Positions 22,007 through 32,564 of a stretch of 64,000 nt of DNA are shown piece by piece. Positions within the stretch are counted from its first letter, which is position 1; each line of letters starts with the position of its first letter. This DNA is from Dallia pectoralis (taxonomy: Eukaryota > Chordata > Actinopteri > Esociformes > Umbridae), in NCBI GenBank assembly GCA_029465975.1, contig CM055737.1, positions 17,568,574 through 17,632,573 of the forward strand, read 5' to 3'. Position numbers and translations under genes: made by a program. The notes below the pieces were generated by a model that saw only the letters and a program-made list of their open reading frames with translations, was not told the DNA's origin and did no database searches.

Positions 22007-22078
22007 TCGCAGAGCGTGGTTTCAATCCGCAGTCCTCTGGGTTAAGGGCCCAGCACGCTTCCGCAGCGCAACTCTGCT
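22007..22078 (-). pseudogene. L42: variant iMet tRNA, M2b, anticodon CTT
   Basis: M2b body whose anticodon reads CTT instead of CAT (GTTAAGGGCC on plus, around 22043). Also a change in the first D-stem pair. The only locus seen with an altered anticodon. Confidence 0.8.
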
Positions 22079-22379
22079 GATGGTAAAGATGACAAGACTC
22101 AATCACAGAGCTCTTCGTGCAAGAAACTGACGTCATAGCTATCAGACTACTGGGTCTACATGCTGAAATCGCTGCATTGTTCACTCTGTTAGATAATTTA
22201 AATAATGTTGTGAAATGTCCACAGTAAATGCATTAACAAACTATCAATGATAAATCCATTTTGAAAACTCATTTAAAAAACAGGTAATAAGAGTTATGTG
22301 TTTCCTCTGTTTAAGAAAATGCCTGAACTCCAACATTTTCGTATGGTGTTGGTTTTCAGTTGCTAGAAGTATATCTTCT

Positions 22380-22451
22380 TAGCAGAGGATGGTTTCGATC
22401 CATCGACCTCTGGGTTATGGGCCCAGCACACTTCCGCTAAGCCACTCTGCT
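22380..22451 (-). pseudogene. L43: damaged iMet, D stem disrupted
   Basis: T arm canonical; C23T plus two changes at positions 12-13 break the D stem and A box. Confidence 0.75.
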
Positions 22452-22809
22452 GATGGTAAAGATGCCAAGACTCAATCACAGAGCTCTTTGTGCAAGAAAC
22501 TGACGTCATAGCTATCAGACTACTGGGACTACATGCCGATATCGCTGCATTGTTCTTTCTGTTAGATAATTTAAATAATGTTGTGAAATGTCCACAGTAA
22601 ATGCATTAACAAACTATCAATGATAAATCCATTTTGAAAACTCATTTAAAAAACAGGTAATAAGAGTTATGTGTTTCCTCTGTTTAAGAAGAAGCCTGAA
22701 CTCCTACATTTTTGTATGTTGTTGGATTTCAGTTGCTACAAGTAGAAGAAGACTGAACTCCTAAATCTTTTTATGTTGGTGGTTGTCGGTTGCTAGAAGT
22801 ATATCACCT

Positions 22810-22881
22810 TCGCAGAGCGTGGTTTCAATCCATCGTCCTCTGGGTTATGGGCCCAGCACGCTTCCGCAGCGCCACTCTGCT
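22810..22881 (-). pseudogene. L44: mosaic M2b/M2a iMet
   Basis: A14T; acceptor end as M2b, T stem 5' strand as M2a. Confidence 0.8.
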
Positions 22882-23185
22882 GATGGTAAAGATGACAAGA
22901 CTCAATCACAGAGCTCTTCGTGCAAGAAACTGACGTCATAGCTATCAGACTACTGGGTCCACATGCTGAAATCGCTGCATTGTTCACTCTGTTAAATAAT
23001 TTAAATAATGTTGTGAAATCTCCACAGTAAATGCATTAACAAACTATCAATGATAAATCCATTTTGAAAACTCATTTAAAAAACAGGTAATAAGAGTTAT
23101 GTGTTTCCTCTGTTTAAGAAAAAACCTGAACTCCTACATTTTTGTATGTTGTTGGATTTCAGTTGCTAGAAAGAGTATATCTTCT

Positions 23186-23257
23186 TAGCAGAGGATGGTT
23201 TCGATCCATCGACCTCTGGGTTATGGGCCCAGCACGCTTCCGCTGCGCCACTCTGCT
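23186..23257 (-). tRNA. tRNA-iMet-CAT: L45: initiator tRNA-Met (CAT), canonical
   Basis: Exact M1, but its trailer jumps directly into a long-unit spacer (chimeric, 376 bp). Confidence 0.95.
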
Positions 23258-23558
23258 GATGGTAAAGATGACAAGACTCAATCACAGAGCTCTTCGTGCA
23301 AGAAACTGACGTCATAGCTATCAGACTACTGGGTCTACATGCTGAAATCGCTGCATTGTTCACTCTGTTAAATAATTTAAATAATGTTGTGAAATGTCCA
23401 CAGTAAATGCATTAACAAACTATCAATGATAAATCCATTTTGAAAACTCATTTAAAAAACAGGTAATAAGAGTTATGTGTTTCCTCTGTTTAAGAAAATG
23501 CCTGAACTCCAACATTTTCGTATGGTGTTGGTTTTCAGTTGCTAGAAGTATATCTTCT

Positions 23559-23569
23559 TAGCAGAGGAT
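23559..23569 (-). tRNA. L46: iMet, 3' end only, cut by gap
   Basis: Eleven bases of the M1-type 3' end before the Ns. Confidence 0.7.
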
Positions 23570-24069
23570 NNNNNNNNNNNNNNNNNNNNNNNNNNNNNNN
23601 NNNNNNNNNNNNNNNNNNNNNNNNNNNNNNNNNNNNNNNNNNNNNNNNNNNNNNNNNNNNNNNNNNNNNNNNNNNNNNNNNNNNNNNNNNNNNNNNNNNN
23701 NNNNNNNNNNNNNNNNNNNNNNNNNNNNNNNNNNNNNNNNNNNNNNNNNNNNNNNNNNNNNNNNNNNNNNNNNNNNNNNNNNNNNNNNNNNNNNNNNNNN
23801 NNNNNNNNNNNNNNNNNNNNNNNNNNNNNNNNNNNNNNNNNNNNNNNNNNNNNNNNNNNNNNNNNNNNNNNNNNNNNNNNNNNNNNNNNNNNNNNNNNNN
23901 NNNNNNNNNNNNNNNNNNNNNNNNNNNNNNNNNNNNNNNNNNNNNNNNNNNNNNNNNNNNNNNNNNNNNNNNNNNNNNNNNNNNNNNNNNNNNNNNNNNN
24001 NNNNNNNNNNNNNNNNNNNNNNNNNNNNNNNNNNNNNNNNNNNNNNNNNNNNNNNNNNNNNNNNNNNNN
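23570..24069. other. Assembly gap, 500 N
   Basis: Exactly 500 Ns, which suggests a fixed-size placeholder. The tRNA strand flips across it: minus to the left, plus to the right. Open frames called through the Ns are meaningless. Confidence 0.99.
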
Positions 24070-24194
24070 ATTTAAATTATTTAACAGAGTGAACAATGCA
24101 GCGATTTCAGCATGTGGACCCAGTAGTCTGATAGCTATGACGTCAGTTTCTTGCACAAAGAGCTCTGTGATTGAGTCTTGTCATCTTTACCATC

Positions 24195-24266
24195 AGCAGA
24201 GTGGCGCTGCGGAAGCGTGCTGGGCCCATAACCCAGAGGACGATGGATTGAAACCACCCTCTGCTA
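24195..24266 (+). pseudogene. R1: variant iMet tRNA, M2a
   Basis: M2a; 429 bp to R2. Confidence 0.85.
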
Positions 24267-24280
24267 AGGCGATATACTTC

Positions 24281-24394
24281 TAGCAACCGAAAACCACCAA
24301 CATAAAACATTTTTGGAGTTCAGTCTTCTTCTACTTGTAGCAACTGAAATCCAACAACATACAAAAATGTAGGAGTTCAGGCTTTTTCTTAAAC
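24281..24394 (+). repeat. 57-bp tandem duplication in long-unit spacer (representative)
   Basis: Two 57-bp copies, 24281-24337 and 24338-24394, each beginning TAGCAAC and aligning without gaps through GGAGTTCAG. Short units have one copy. The 57 bp account for the whole difference between 373- and 430-bp units. Confidence 0.85.
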
Positions 24395-24566
24395 AGAGGA
24401 AACACATAACTCTTATTACCTGTTTTTAAATGAGTTTTCAAAATGGATTTATCATTGATAGTTTGTTAATGCATTTACTGTGGACATTTCACAACATTAT
24501 TTAAATTATCTAACAGAAAGAACAATGCAGCGATATCGGCATGTAGTCCCAGTAGTCTGATAGCTA

Positions 24567-24574
24567 TGACGTCA
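24567..24574 (+). promoter_or_regulatory. CRE/ATF site upstream of tRNA-iMet (representative, R2)
   Basis: Perfect palindrome TGACGTCA starting 57 bp before the R2 tRNA. The same octamer at the same distance precedes almost every right-arm locus. Losses seen are at R77 (TGGCGTCA at 55549) and R78 (deleted). Upstream ATF/CRE sites near -50 are known at some Pol III genes such as 7SL RNA and EBER. A role here is inference. Confidence 0.7.
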
Positions 24575-24623
24575 GTTTCTTGCACAAAGAGCTCTGTGAT
24601 TGAGTCTTGACATCTTTACCATC

Positions 24624-24695
24624 AGCAGAGTGGCGCAGCGGAAGCGTGCTGGGCCCATAACCCAGAGGTCGATGGATCGAAACCATCCTCTGCTA
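24624..24695 (+). tRNA. tRNA-iMet-CAT: R2: initiator tRNA-Met (CAT), canonical
   Basis: Exact M1; anticodon at 24656-24658; CRE at 24567. Confidence 0.95.
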
Positions 24696-24997
24696 AGAAG
24701 ATATACTTCTTGCAACTGAAAACCAACACCATACGAAAATGTTGGAGTTCAGGCATTTTCTTAAACAGAGGAAACACATAACTCTTATTACCTGTTTTTT
24801 AAATGAGTTTTCAAAATGGATTTATCATTGATAGTTTGTTAATGCATTTACTGTGGACATTTCACAACATTATTTAAATTATCTAACAGAAAGAACAATG
24901 CAGCGATTTCAGCATGTAGGACCCAGTAGTCTGATAGCTATGACGTCAGTTTCTTGCACAAAGAGCTCTGTGATTGAGTCTTGTCATCTTTACCATC

Positions 24998-25069
24998 AGC
25001 AGAGTGGCGCTGCGGAAGCGTGCTGGGCCCATAACCCAGAGGACGATGGATTGAAACCACCCTCTGCTA
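24998..25069 (+). pseudogene. R3: variant iMet tRNA, M2a
   Basis: M2a; 430 bp to R4. Confidence 0.85.
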
Positions 25070-25427
25070 AGGCGATATATTTCTAGCAACCGAAAACCAC
25101 CAACATAAAATTTTTTTGGAGTTCAGTCTTCTTCTACTTCTAGCAACTGAAATCCAACAACATACAAAAATGTAGGAGTTCAGGCTTTTTCTTAAACAGA
25201 GGAAACACATAACTCTTATTACCTGTTTTTTAAATGAGTTTTCAAAATGGATTTATCATTGATAGTTTGTTAATGCATTTACTGTGGACATTTCACAACA
25301 TTATTTAAATTATTTAACAGAGTGAACAATGCAGCGATTTCAGCATGTGGACCCAGTAGTCTGATAGCTATGACGTCAGTTTCTTGCACGAAGAGCTCTG
25401 TGATTGAGTCTTGTCATCTTTACCATC

Positions 25428-25499
25428 AGCAGAGTGGCGCTGCGGAAGCGTGCTGGGCCCATAACCCAGAGGACGATGGATTGAAACCACCCTCTGCTA
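25428..25499 (+). pseudogene. R4: variant iMet tRNA, M2a
   Basis: M2a; seven-T run 44 nt downstream. Confidence 0.85.
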
Positions 25500-25859
25500 A
25501 GGCGATATACTTCTAGCAACCGAAAACCACCAACATAAAACATTTTTTTGGAGTTCAGTCTTCTTCTACTTCTAGCAACTGAAATCCAACAACATACAAA
25601 AATGTAGGAGTTCAGGCTTTTTCTTAAACAGAGGAAACACATAACTCTTATTACCTGTTTTTTAAATGAGTTTTCAAAATGGATTTATCATTGATAGTTT
25701 GTTAATGCATTTACTGTGGACATTTCACAACATTATTTAAATTATCTAACAGAAAGAACAATGCAGCGATTTCGGCATGTAGTCCCAGTAGTCTGATAGC
25801 TATGACGTCAGTTTCTTGCACAAAGAGCTCTGTGATTGAGTCTTGTCATCTTTACCATC

Positions 25860-25931
25860 AGCAGAGTGGCGCTGCGGAAGCGTGCTGGGCCCATAACCCA
25901 GAGGACGATGGATTGAAACCACCCTCTGCTA
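25860..25931 (+). pseudogene. R5: variant iMet tRNA, M2a
   Basis: M2a; fourth M2 copy in five loci. Confidence 0.85.
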
Positions 25932-26289
25932 AGGCGATATATTTCTAGCAACCGAAAACCACCAACATAAAACATTTTTGGAGTTCAGTCTTCTTCTACT
26001 TCTAGCAACTGAAATCCAACAACATACAAAAATGTAGGAGTTCAGGCTTTTTCTTAAACAGAGGAAACACATAACTCTTATTACCTGTTTTTTAAATGAG
26101 TTTTCAAAATGGATTTATCATTGATAGTTTGTTAATGCATTTACTGTGGACATTTCACAACATTATTTAAATTATCTAACAGAAAGAACAATGCAGCGAT
26201 ATCGGCATGTAGTCCCAGTAGTCTGATAGCTATGACGTCAGTTTCTTGCACAAAGAGCTCTGTGATTGAGTCTTGGCATCTTTACCATC

Positions 26290-26361
26290 AGCAGAGTGGC
26301 GCTGCGGAAGCGTGCTGGGCCCATAACCCAGAGGACGATGGATTGAAACCATCCTCTGCTA
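26290..26361 (+). pseudogene. R6: mosaic iMet, M2a with canonical 3' end
   Basis: A14T, T47A and C56T kept, but T64 restored so the T stem pairs. Followed by an M1-type trailer (408-bp unit). Confidence 0.8.
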
Positions 26362-26697
26362 AGAAGATATACTTCTAGCAACTGAAAACCACCAACATAA
26401 AAGATTTTGGAGTTCAGTCTTCTCCAACAACATACAAAAATGTAGGAGTTCAGGCTTTTTCTTAAACAGAGGAAACACATAACTCTTATTACCTGTTTTT
26501 TAAATGAGTTTTCAAAATGGATTTATCATTGATAGTTTGTTAATGCATTTACTGTGGACATTTCACAACATTATTTAAATTATTTAACAGAGTGAACAAT
26601 GCAGCGATTTCAGCATGTGGACCCAGTAGTCTGATAGCTATGACGTCAGTTTCTTGCACGAAGAGCTCTGTGATTGAGTCTTGTCATCTTTACCATC

Positions 26698-26769
26698 AGC
26701 AGAGTGGCGCTGCGGAAGCGTGCTGGGCCCATAACCCAGAGGACGATGGATTGAAACCACCCTCTGCTA
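26698..26769 (+). pseudogene. R7: variant iMet tRNA, M2a
   Basis: M2a; 432-bp unit. Confidence 0.85.
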
Positions 26770-27129
26770 AGGCGATATATTTCTAGCAACCGAAAACCAC
26801 CAACATAAAACATTTTTTTGGAGTTCAGTCTTCTTCTACTTCTAGCAACTGAAATCCAACAACATACAAAAATGTAGGAGTTCAGGCTTTTTCTTAAACA
26901 GAGGAAACACATAACTCTTATTACCTGTTTTTTAAATGAGTTTTCAAAATGGATTTATCATTGATAGTTTGTTAATGCATTTACTGTGGACATTTCACAA
27001 CATTATTTAAATTATCTAACAGAGTGAACAATGCAGCGATTTCAGCATGTAGACCCAGTAGTCTGATAGCTATGACGTCAGTTTCTTGCACAAAGAGCTC
27101 TGTGATTGAGTCTTGTCATCTTTACCATC

Positions 27130-27201
27130 AGCAGAGTGGCGCTGCGGAAGCGTGCTGGGCCCATAACCCAGAGGACGATGGATTGAAACCACCCTCTGCT
27201 A
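27130..27201 (+). pseudogene. R8: variant iMet tRNA, M2a
   Basis: M2a; 430-bp unit whose spacer lacks a T4 run near the tRNA. Confidence 0.85.
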
Positions 27202-27559
27202 AGGCGATATACTTCTAGCAACCGAAAACCACCAACATAAAAAGATTTAGGAGTTCAGTCTTCTTCTACTTGTAGCAACTGAAATCCAACAACATACAAA
27301 AATGTAGGAGTTCAGGCTTTTTCTTAAACAGAGGAAACACATAACTCTTATTACCTGTTTTTTAAATGAGTTTTCAAAATGGATTTATCATTGATAGTTT
27401 GTTAATGCATTTACTGTGGACATTTCACAACATTATTTAAATTATCTAACAGAAAGAACAATGCAGCGATATCGGCATGTAGTCCCAGTAGTCTGATAGC
27501 TATGACGTCAGTTTCTTGCACAAAGAGCTCTGTGATTGAGTCTTGGCATCTTTACCATC

Positions 27560-27631
27560 AGCAGAGTGGCGCAGCGGAAGCGTGCTGGGCCCATAACCCA
27601 GAGGTCGATGGATCGAAACCATCCTCTGCTA
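27560..27631 (+). tRNA. tRNA-iMet-CAT: R9: initiator tRNA-Met (CAT), canonical
   Basis: Exact M1; 373 bp to R10. Confidence 0.95.
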
Positions 27632-27650
27632 AGAAGATATACTTCTAGCA
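27627..27650 (+). other. Trailer hairpin overlapping the tRNA 3' end (representative, R9)
   Basis: TGCTA at the tRNA 3' end pairs with TAGCA 15 nt downstream, and the interior GAAG pairs with CTTC around an ATATA loop with one bulged A. The hairpin competes with the acceptor stem. It is kept in M1 units. In variant units the outer 5 bp remain but the inner stem has decayed. Confidence 0.55.
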
Positions 27651-27932
27651 ACTGAAAACCAACACCATACGAAAATGTTGGAGTTCAGGCATTTTCTTAA
27701 ACAGAGGAAACACATAACTCTTATTACCTGTTTTTTAAATGAGTTTTCAAAATGGATTTATCATTGATAGTTTGTTAATGCATTTACTGTGGACATTTCA
27801 CAACATTATTTAAATTATCTAACAGAAAGAACAATGCAGCGATTTCAGCATGTAGTCCCAGTAGTCTGATAGCTATGACGTCAGTTTCTTGCACAAAGAG
27901 CTCTGTGATTGAGTCTTGTCATCTTTACCATC

Positions 27933-28003
27933 AGCAGAGTGGCGCAGCGGAAGCGTGCTGGGCCCATAACCCAGAGGACGATGGATTGAAACCACCTCTG
28001 CTA
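27933..28003 (+). pseudogene. R10: mosaic iMet, canonical D arm, M2a T arm, 1-nt deletion
   Basis: A14 present; C56T; one C missing at the T-stem/acceptor junction (71 nt). Confidence 0.8.
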
Positions 28004-28362
28004 AGGCGATATACTTCTAGCAACCGAAAACCACCAACATAAAAGATTTTTTGGAGTTCAGTCTTCTTCTACTTGTAGCAACTGAAATCCAACAACATAC
28101 AAAAATGTAGGAGTTCAGGCTTTTTCTTAAACAGAGGAAACACATAACTCTTATTACCTGTTTTTTAAATGAGTTTTCAAAATGGATTTATCATTGATAG
28201 TTTGTTAATGCATTTACTGTGGACATTTCACAACATTATTTAAATTATTTAACAGAGTGAACAATGCAGCGATTTCAGCATGTGGACCCAGTAGTCTGAT
28301 AGCTATGACGTCAGTTTCTTGCACGAAGAGCTCTGTGATTGAGTCTTGTCATCTTTACCATC

Positions 28363-28434
28363 AGCAGAGTGGCGCTGCGGAAGCGTGCTGGGCCCATAAC
28401 CCAGAGGACGATGGATTGAAACCACCCTCTGCTA
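28363..28434 (+). pseudogene. R11: variant iMet tRNA, M2a
   Basis: M2a; 430-bp unit. Confidence 0.85.
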
Positions 28435-28792
28435 AGGCGATATATTTCTAGCAACCGAAAACCACCAACATAAAACATTTTTGGAGTTCAGTCTTCTTCT
28501 ACTTCTAGCAACTGAAATCCAACAACATACAAAAATGTAGGAGTTCAGGCTTTTTCTTAAACAGAGGAAACACATAACTCTTATTACCTGTTTTTTAAAT
28601 GAGTTTTCAAAATGGATTTATCATTGATAGTTTGTTAATGCATTTACTGTGGACATTTCACAACATTATTTAAATTATCTAACAGAAAGAACAATGCAGC
28701 GATTTCAGCATGTAGACCCAGTAGTCTGATAGCTATGACGTCAGTTTCTTGCACGAAGAGCTCTGTGATTGAGTCTTGTCATCTTTACCATC

Positions 28793-28864
28793 AGCAGAGT
28801 GGCGCTGCGGAAGCGTGCTGGGCCCATAACCCAGAGGACGATGGATTGAAACCACCCTCTGCTA
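28793..28864 (+). pseudogene. R12: variant iMet tRNA, M2a
   Basis: M2a; 430-bp unit. Confidence 0.85.
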
Positions 28865-29222
28865 AGGCGATATATTTCTAGCAACCGAAAACCACCAACA
28901 TAAAATTTTTTTGGAGTTCAGTCTTCTTCTACTTCTAGCAACTGAAATCCAACAACATACAAAAATGTAGGAGTTCAGGCTTTTTCTTAAACAGAGGAAA
29001 CACATAACTCTTATTACCTGTTTTTTAAATGAGTTTTCAAAATGGATTTATCATTGATAGTTTGTTAATGCATTTACTGTGGACATTTCACAACATTATT
29101 TAAATTATCTAACAGAAAGAACAATGCAGCGATATCGGCATGTAGTCCCAGTAGTCTGATAGCTATGACGTCAGTTTCTTGCACAAAGAGCTCTGTGATT
29201 GAGTCTTGTCATCTTTACCATC

Positions 29223-29294
29223 AGCAGAGTGGCGCTGCGGAAGCGTGCTGGGCCCATAACCCAGAGGACTGTGGATTGAAACCACGCTCTGCGA
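29223..29294 (+). pseudogene. R13: variant iMet tRNA, M2b
   Basis: M2b; first on the right arm. Confidence 0.85.
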
Positions 29295-29652
29295 AGGCGA
29301 TATACTTCTAGCAACCGAAAACCACCAACATCAAAAGATTTAGGAGTTCAGTCTTCTTCTACTTGTAGCAACTGAAATCCAACAACATACAAAAATGTAG
29401 GAGTTCAGGCTTTTTCTTAAACAGAGGAAACACATAACTCTTATTACCTGTTTTTTAAATGAGTTTTCAAAATGGATTTATCATTGATAGTTTGTTAATG
29501 CATTTACTGTGGACATTTCACAACATTATTTAAATTATCTAACAGAAAGAACAATGCAGCGATATCGGCATGTAGTCCCAGTAGTCTGATAGCTATGACG
29601 TCAGTTTCTTGCACAAAGAGCTCTGTGATTGAGTCTTGGCATCTTTACCATC

Positions 29653-29724
29653 AGCAGAGTGGCGCAGCGGAAGCGTGCTGGGCCCATAACCCAGAGGTCG
29701 ATGGATCGAAACCATCCTCTGCTA
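29653..29724 (+). tRNA. tRNA-iMet-CAT: R14: initiator tRNA-Met (CAT), canonical
   Basis: Exact M1; first T4 61 nt downstream. Confidence 0.95.
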
Positions 29725-29784
29725 AGAAGATATACTTCTAGCAACTGAAAACCAACAACATACGAAAATGTTGGAGTTCAGGCA

Positions 29785-29788
29785 TTTT
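29785..29788 (+). terminator. First T4 run after a canonical tRNA (representative, R14)
   Basis: Pol III normally stops at four or more Ts. Downstream of R14 (ends 29724) the first such run is here, 61 nt past the tRNA end. Function is inferred from position only. Long M2a units have an earlier run of 5-9 T about 44 nt downstream (25543-25549 after R4). Confidence 0.45.
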
Positions 29789-30025
29789 CTTAAACAGAGG
29801 AAACACATAACTCTTATTACCTGTTTTTTAAATGAGTTTTCAAAATGGATTTATCATTGATAGTTTGTTAATGCATTTACTGTGGACATTTCACAACATT
29901 ATTTAAATTATTTAACAGAGTGAACAATGCAGCGATTTCAGCATGTGGACCCAGTAGTCTGATAGCTATGACGTCAGTTTCTTGCACAAAGAGCTCTGTG
30001 ATTGAGTCTTGGCATCTTTACCATC

Positions 30026-30098
30026 AGCAGAGTGGCGCTGCGGAAGCGTGCTGGGCCCATAACCCAGAGGACTGATGGATTGAAACCACCCTCTGCTA
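30026..30098 (+). pseudogene. R15: variant iMet tRNA, M2a with 1-nt insertion
   Basis: 73 nt; extra T before the T stem. Confidence 0.8.
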
Positions 30099-30456
30099 AG
30101 GCGATATACTTCTAGCAACCGAAAACCACCAACATAAAAAGATTTAGGAGTTCAGTCTTCTTCTACTTGTAGCAACTGAAATCCAACAACATACAAAAAT
30201 GTAGGAGTTCAGGCTTTTTCTTAAACAGAGGAAACACATAACTCTTATTACCTGTTTTTTAAATGAGTTTTCAAAATGGATTTATCATTGATAGTTTGTT
30301 AATGCATTTACTGTGGACATTTCACAACATTATTTAAATTATCTAACAGAAAGAACAATGCAGCGATATCGGCATGTAGTCCCAGTAGTCTGATAGCTAT
30401 GACGTCAGTTTCTTGCACAAAGAGCTCTGTGATTGAGTCTTGGCATCTTTACCATC

Positions 30457-30528
30457 AGCAGAGTGGCGCAGCGGAAGCGTGCTGGGCCCATAACCCAGAG
30501 GTCGATGGATCGAAACCATCCTCTGCTA
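30457..30528 (+). tRNA. tRNA-iMet-CAT: R16: initiator tRNA-Met (CAT), canonical
   Basis: Exact M1; 373 bp to R17. Confidence 0.95.
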
Positions 30529-30829
30529 AGAAGATATACTTCTAGCAACTGAAAACCAACAACATACGAAAATGTTGGAGTTCAGGCATTTTCTTAAACA
30601 GAGGAAACACATAACTCTTATTACCTGTTTTTTAAATGAGTTTTCAAAATGGATTTATCATTGATAGTTTGTTAATGCATTTACTGTGGACATTTCACAA
30701 CATTATTTAAATTATTTAACAGAGTGAACAATGCAGCGATTTCAGCATGTGGACCCAGTAGTCTGATAGCTATGACGTCAGTTTCTTGCACGAAGAGCTC
30801 TGTGATTGAGTCTTGTCATCTTTACCATC

Positions 30830-30901
30830 AGCAGAGTGGCGCTGCGGAAGCGTGCTGGGCCCATAACCCAGAGGACGATGGATTGAAACCACCCTCTGCT
30901 A
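30830..30901 (+). pseudogene. R17: variant iMet tRNA, M2a
   Basis: M2a; 430-bp unit. Confidence 0.85.
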
Positions 30902-31259
30902 AGGCGATATATTTCTAGCAACCGAAAACCACCAACATAAAAATTTTTTGGAGTTCAGTCTTCTTCTACTTCTAGCAACTGAAATCCAACAACATACAAA
31001 AATGTAGGAGTTCAGGCTTTTTCTTAAACAGAGGAAACACATAACTCTTATTACCTGTTTTTTAAATGAGTTTTCAAAATGGATTTATCATTGATAGTTT
31101 GTTAATGCATTTACTGTGGACATTTCACAACATTATTTAAATTATCTAACAGAAAGAACAATGCAGCGATATCGGCATGTAGTCCCAGTAGTCTGATAGC
31201 TATGACGTCAGTTTCTTGCACAAAGAGCTCTGTGATTGAGTCTTGTCATCTTTACCATC

Positions 31260-31331
31260 AGCAGAGTGGCGCTGCGGAAGCGTGCTGGGCCCATAACCCA
31301 GAGGACTGTGGATTGAAACCACGCTCTGCGA
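31260..31331 (+). pseudogene. R18: variant iMet tRNA, M2b
   Basis: M2b; spacer has a 3-nt expansion of its TCT repeat (433 bp). Confidence 0.85.
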
Positions 31332-31692
31332 AGGCGATATACTTCTAGCAACCGAAAACCACCAACATAAAAAGATTTAGGAGTTCAGTCTTCTTCTACT
31401 TCTACTAGCAACTGAAATCCAACAACATACAAAAATGTAGGAGTTCAGGCTTTTTCTTAAACAGAGGAAACACATAACTCTTATTACCTGTTTTTTAAAT
31501 GAGTTTTCAAAATGGATTTATCATTGATAGTTTGTTAATGCATTTACTGTGGACATTTCACAACATTATTTAAATTATCTAACAGAAAGAACAATGCAGC
31601 GATATCGGCATGTAGTCCCAGTAGTCTGATAGCTATGACGTCAGTTTCTTGCACAAAGAGCTCTGTGATTGAGTCTTGGCATCTTTACCATC

Positions 31693-31764
31693 AGCAGAGT
31701 GGCGCAGCGGAAGCGTGCTGGGCCCATAACCCAGAGGTCGATGGATCGAAACCATCCTCTGCTA
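31693..31764 (+). tRNA. tRNA-iMet-CAT: R19: initiator tRNA-Met (CAT), canonical
   Basis: Exact M1; 373 bp to R20. Confidence 0.95.
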
Positions 31765-32065
31765 AGAAGATATACTTCTAGCAACTGAAAACCAACACCA
31801 TACGAAAATGTTGGAGTTCAGGCATTTTCTTAAACAGAGGAAACACATAACTCTTATTACCTGTTTTTTAAATGAGTTTTCAAAATGGATTTATCATTGA
31901 TAGTTTGTTAATGCATTTACTGTGGACATTTCACAACATTATTTAAATTATTTAACAGAGTGAACAATGCAGCGATTTCAGCATGTGGACCCAGTAGTCT
32001 GATAGCTATGACGTCAGTTTCTTGCACGAAGAGCTCTGTGATTGAGTCTTGTCATCTTTACCATC

Positions 32066-32137
32066 AGCAGAGTGGCGCTGCGGAAGCGTGCTGGGCCCAT
32101 AACCCAGAGGACGATGGATTGAAACCACCCTCTGCTA
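32066..32137 (+). pseudogene. R20: variant iMet tRNA, M2a
   Basis: M2a; 428 bp to R21. Confidence 0.85.
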
Positions 32138-32493
32138 AGGCGATATATTTCTAGCAACCGAAAACCACCAACATAAAAATTTTTTGGAGTTCAGTCTTCT
32201 TCTACTTCTAGCAACTGAAATCCAACAACATACAAAAATGTAGGAGTTCAGGCTTTTTCTTAAACAGAGGAAACACATAACTCTTATTACCTGTTTTTTA
32301 AATGAGTTTTCAAAATGGATTTATCATTGATAGTTTGTTAATGCATTTACTGTGGACATTTCACAACATTATTTAAATTATCTAACAGAAAGAACAATGC
32401 AGCGATTTCAGCATGGACCCAGTAGTCTGATAGCTATGACGTCAGTTTCTTGCACAAAGAGCTCTGTGATTGAGTCTTGTCATCTTTACCATC

Positions 32494-32564
32494 AGCAGAG
32501 TGGCGCTGCGGAAGCGTGCTGGGCCCATAACCCAGAGGACGATGGATTGAAACCACCTCTGCTA
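32494..32564 (+). pseudogene. R21: variant iMet tRNA, M2a with 1-nt deletion
   Basis: 71 nt; missing C at the T-stem/acceptor junction, as in R10 and R45. Confidence 0.8.

Larger units (their letters stand above)
8510..23569 (-). repeat. Left arm of tRNA-iMet tandem array, inner part (L8-L46)
   Basis: Continues the same unit after the LTR element, tRNAs still on the minus strand, ending inside L46 at the first gap. It is more varied than 24-52 kb: it has most of the mosaic tRNAs of the left arm, several spacers missing 13 bp (360-bp units) and a 1163-bp higher-order duplication at 15.7-18.0 kb. Runs of M1 copies without an intervening variant occur here (L30-L32, L39-L41). Confidence 0.95.

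Noticed and set aside
23539..24156. Long frames through the N runs (also 52306-52931)
   Set aside because: They consist mostly of Ns and have no coding meaning.
25322..25516. Recurrent open frames of about 64 codons on plus (and 60-88 codons on minus) through the array
   Set aside because: They run through the tRNA and spacer, start at GTG in many cases, and recur only because the unit repeats. No protein family, and M1 units break the frame.
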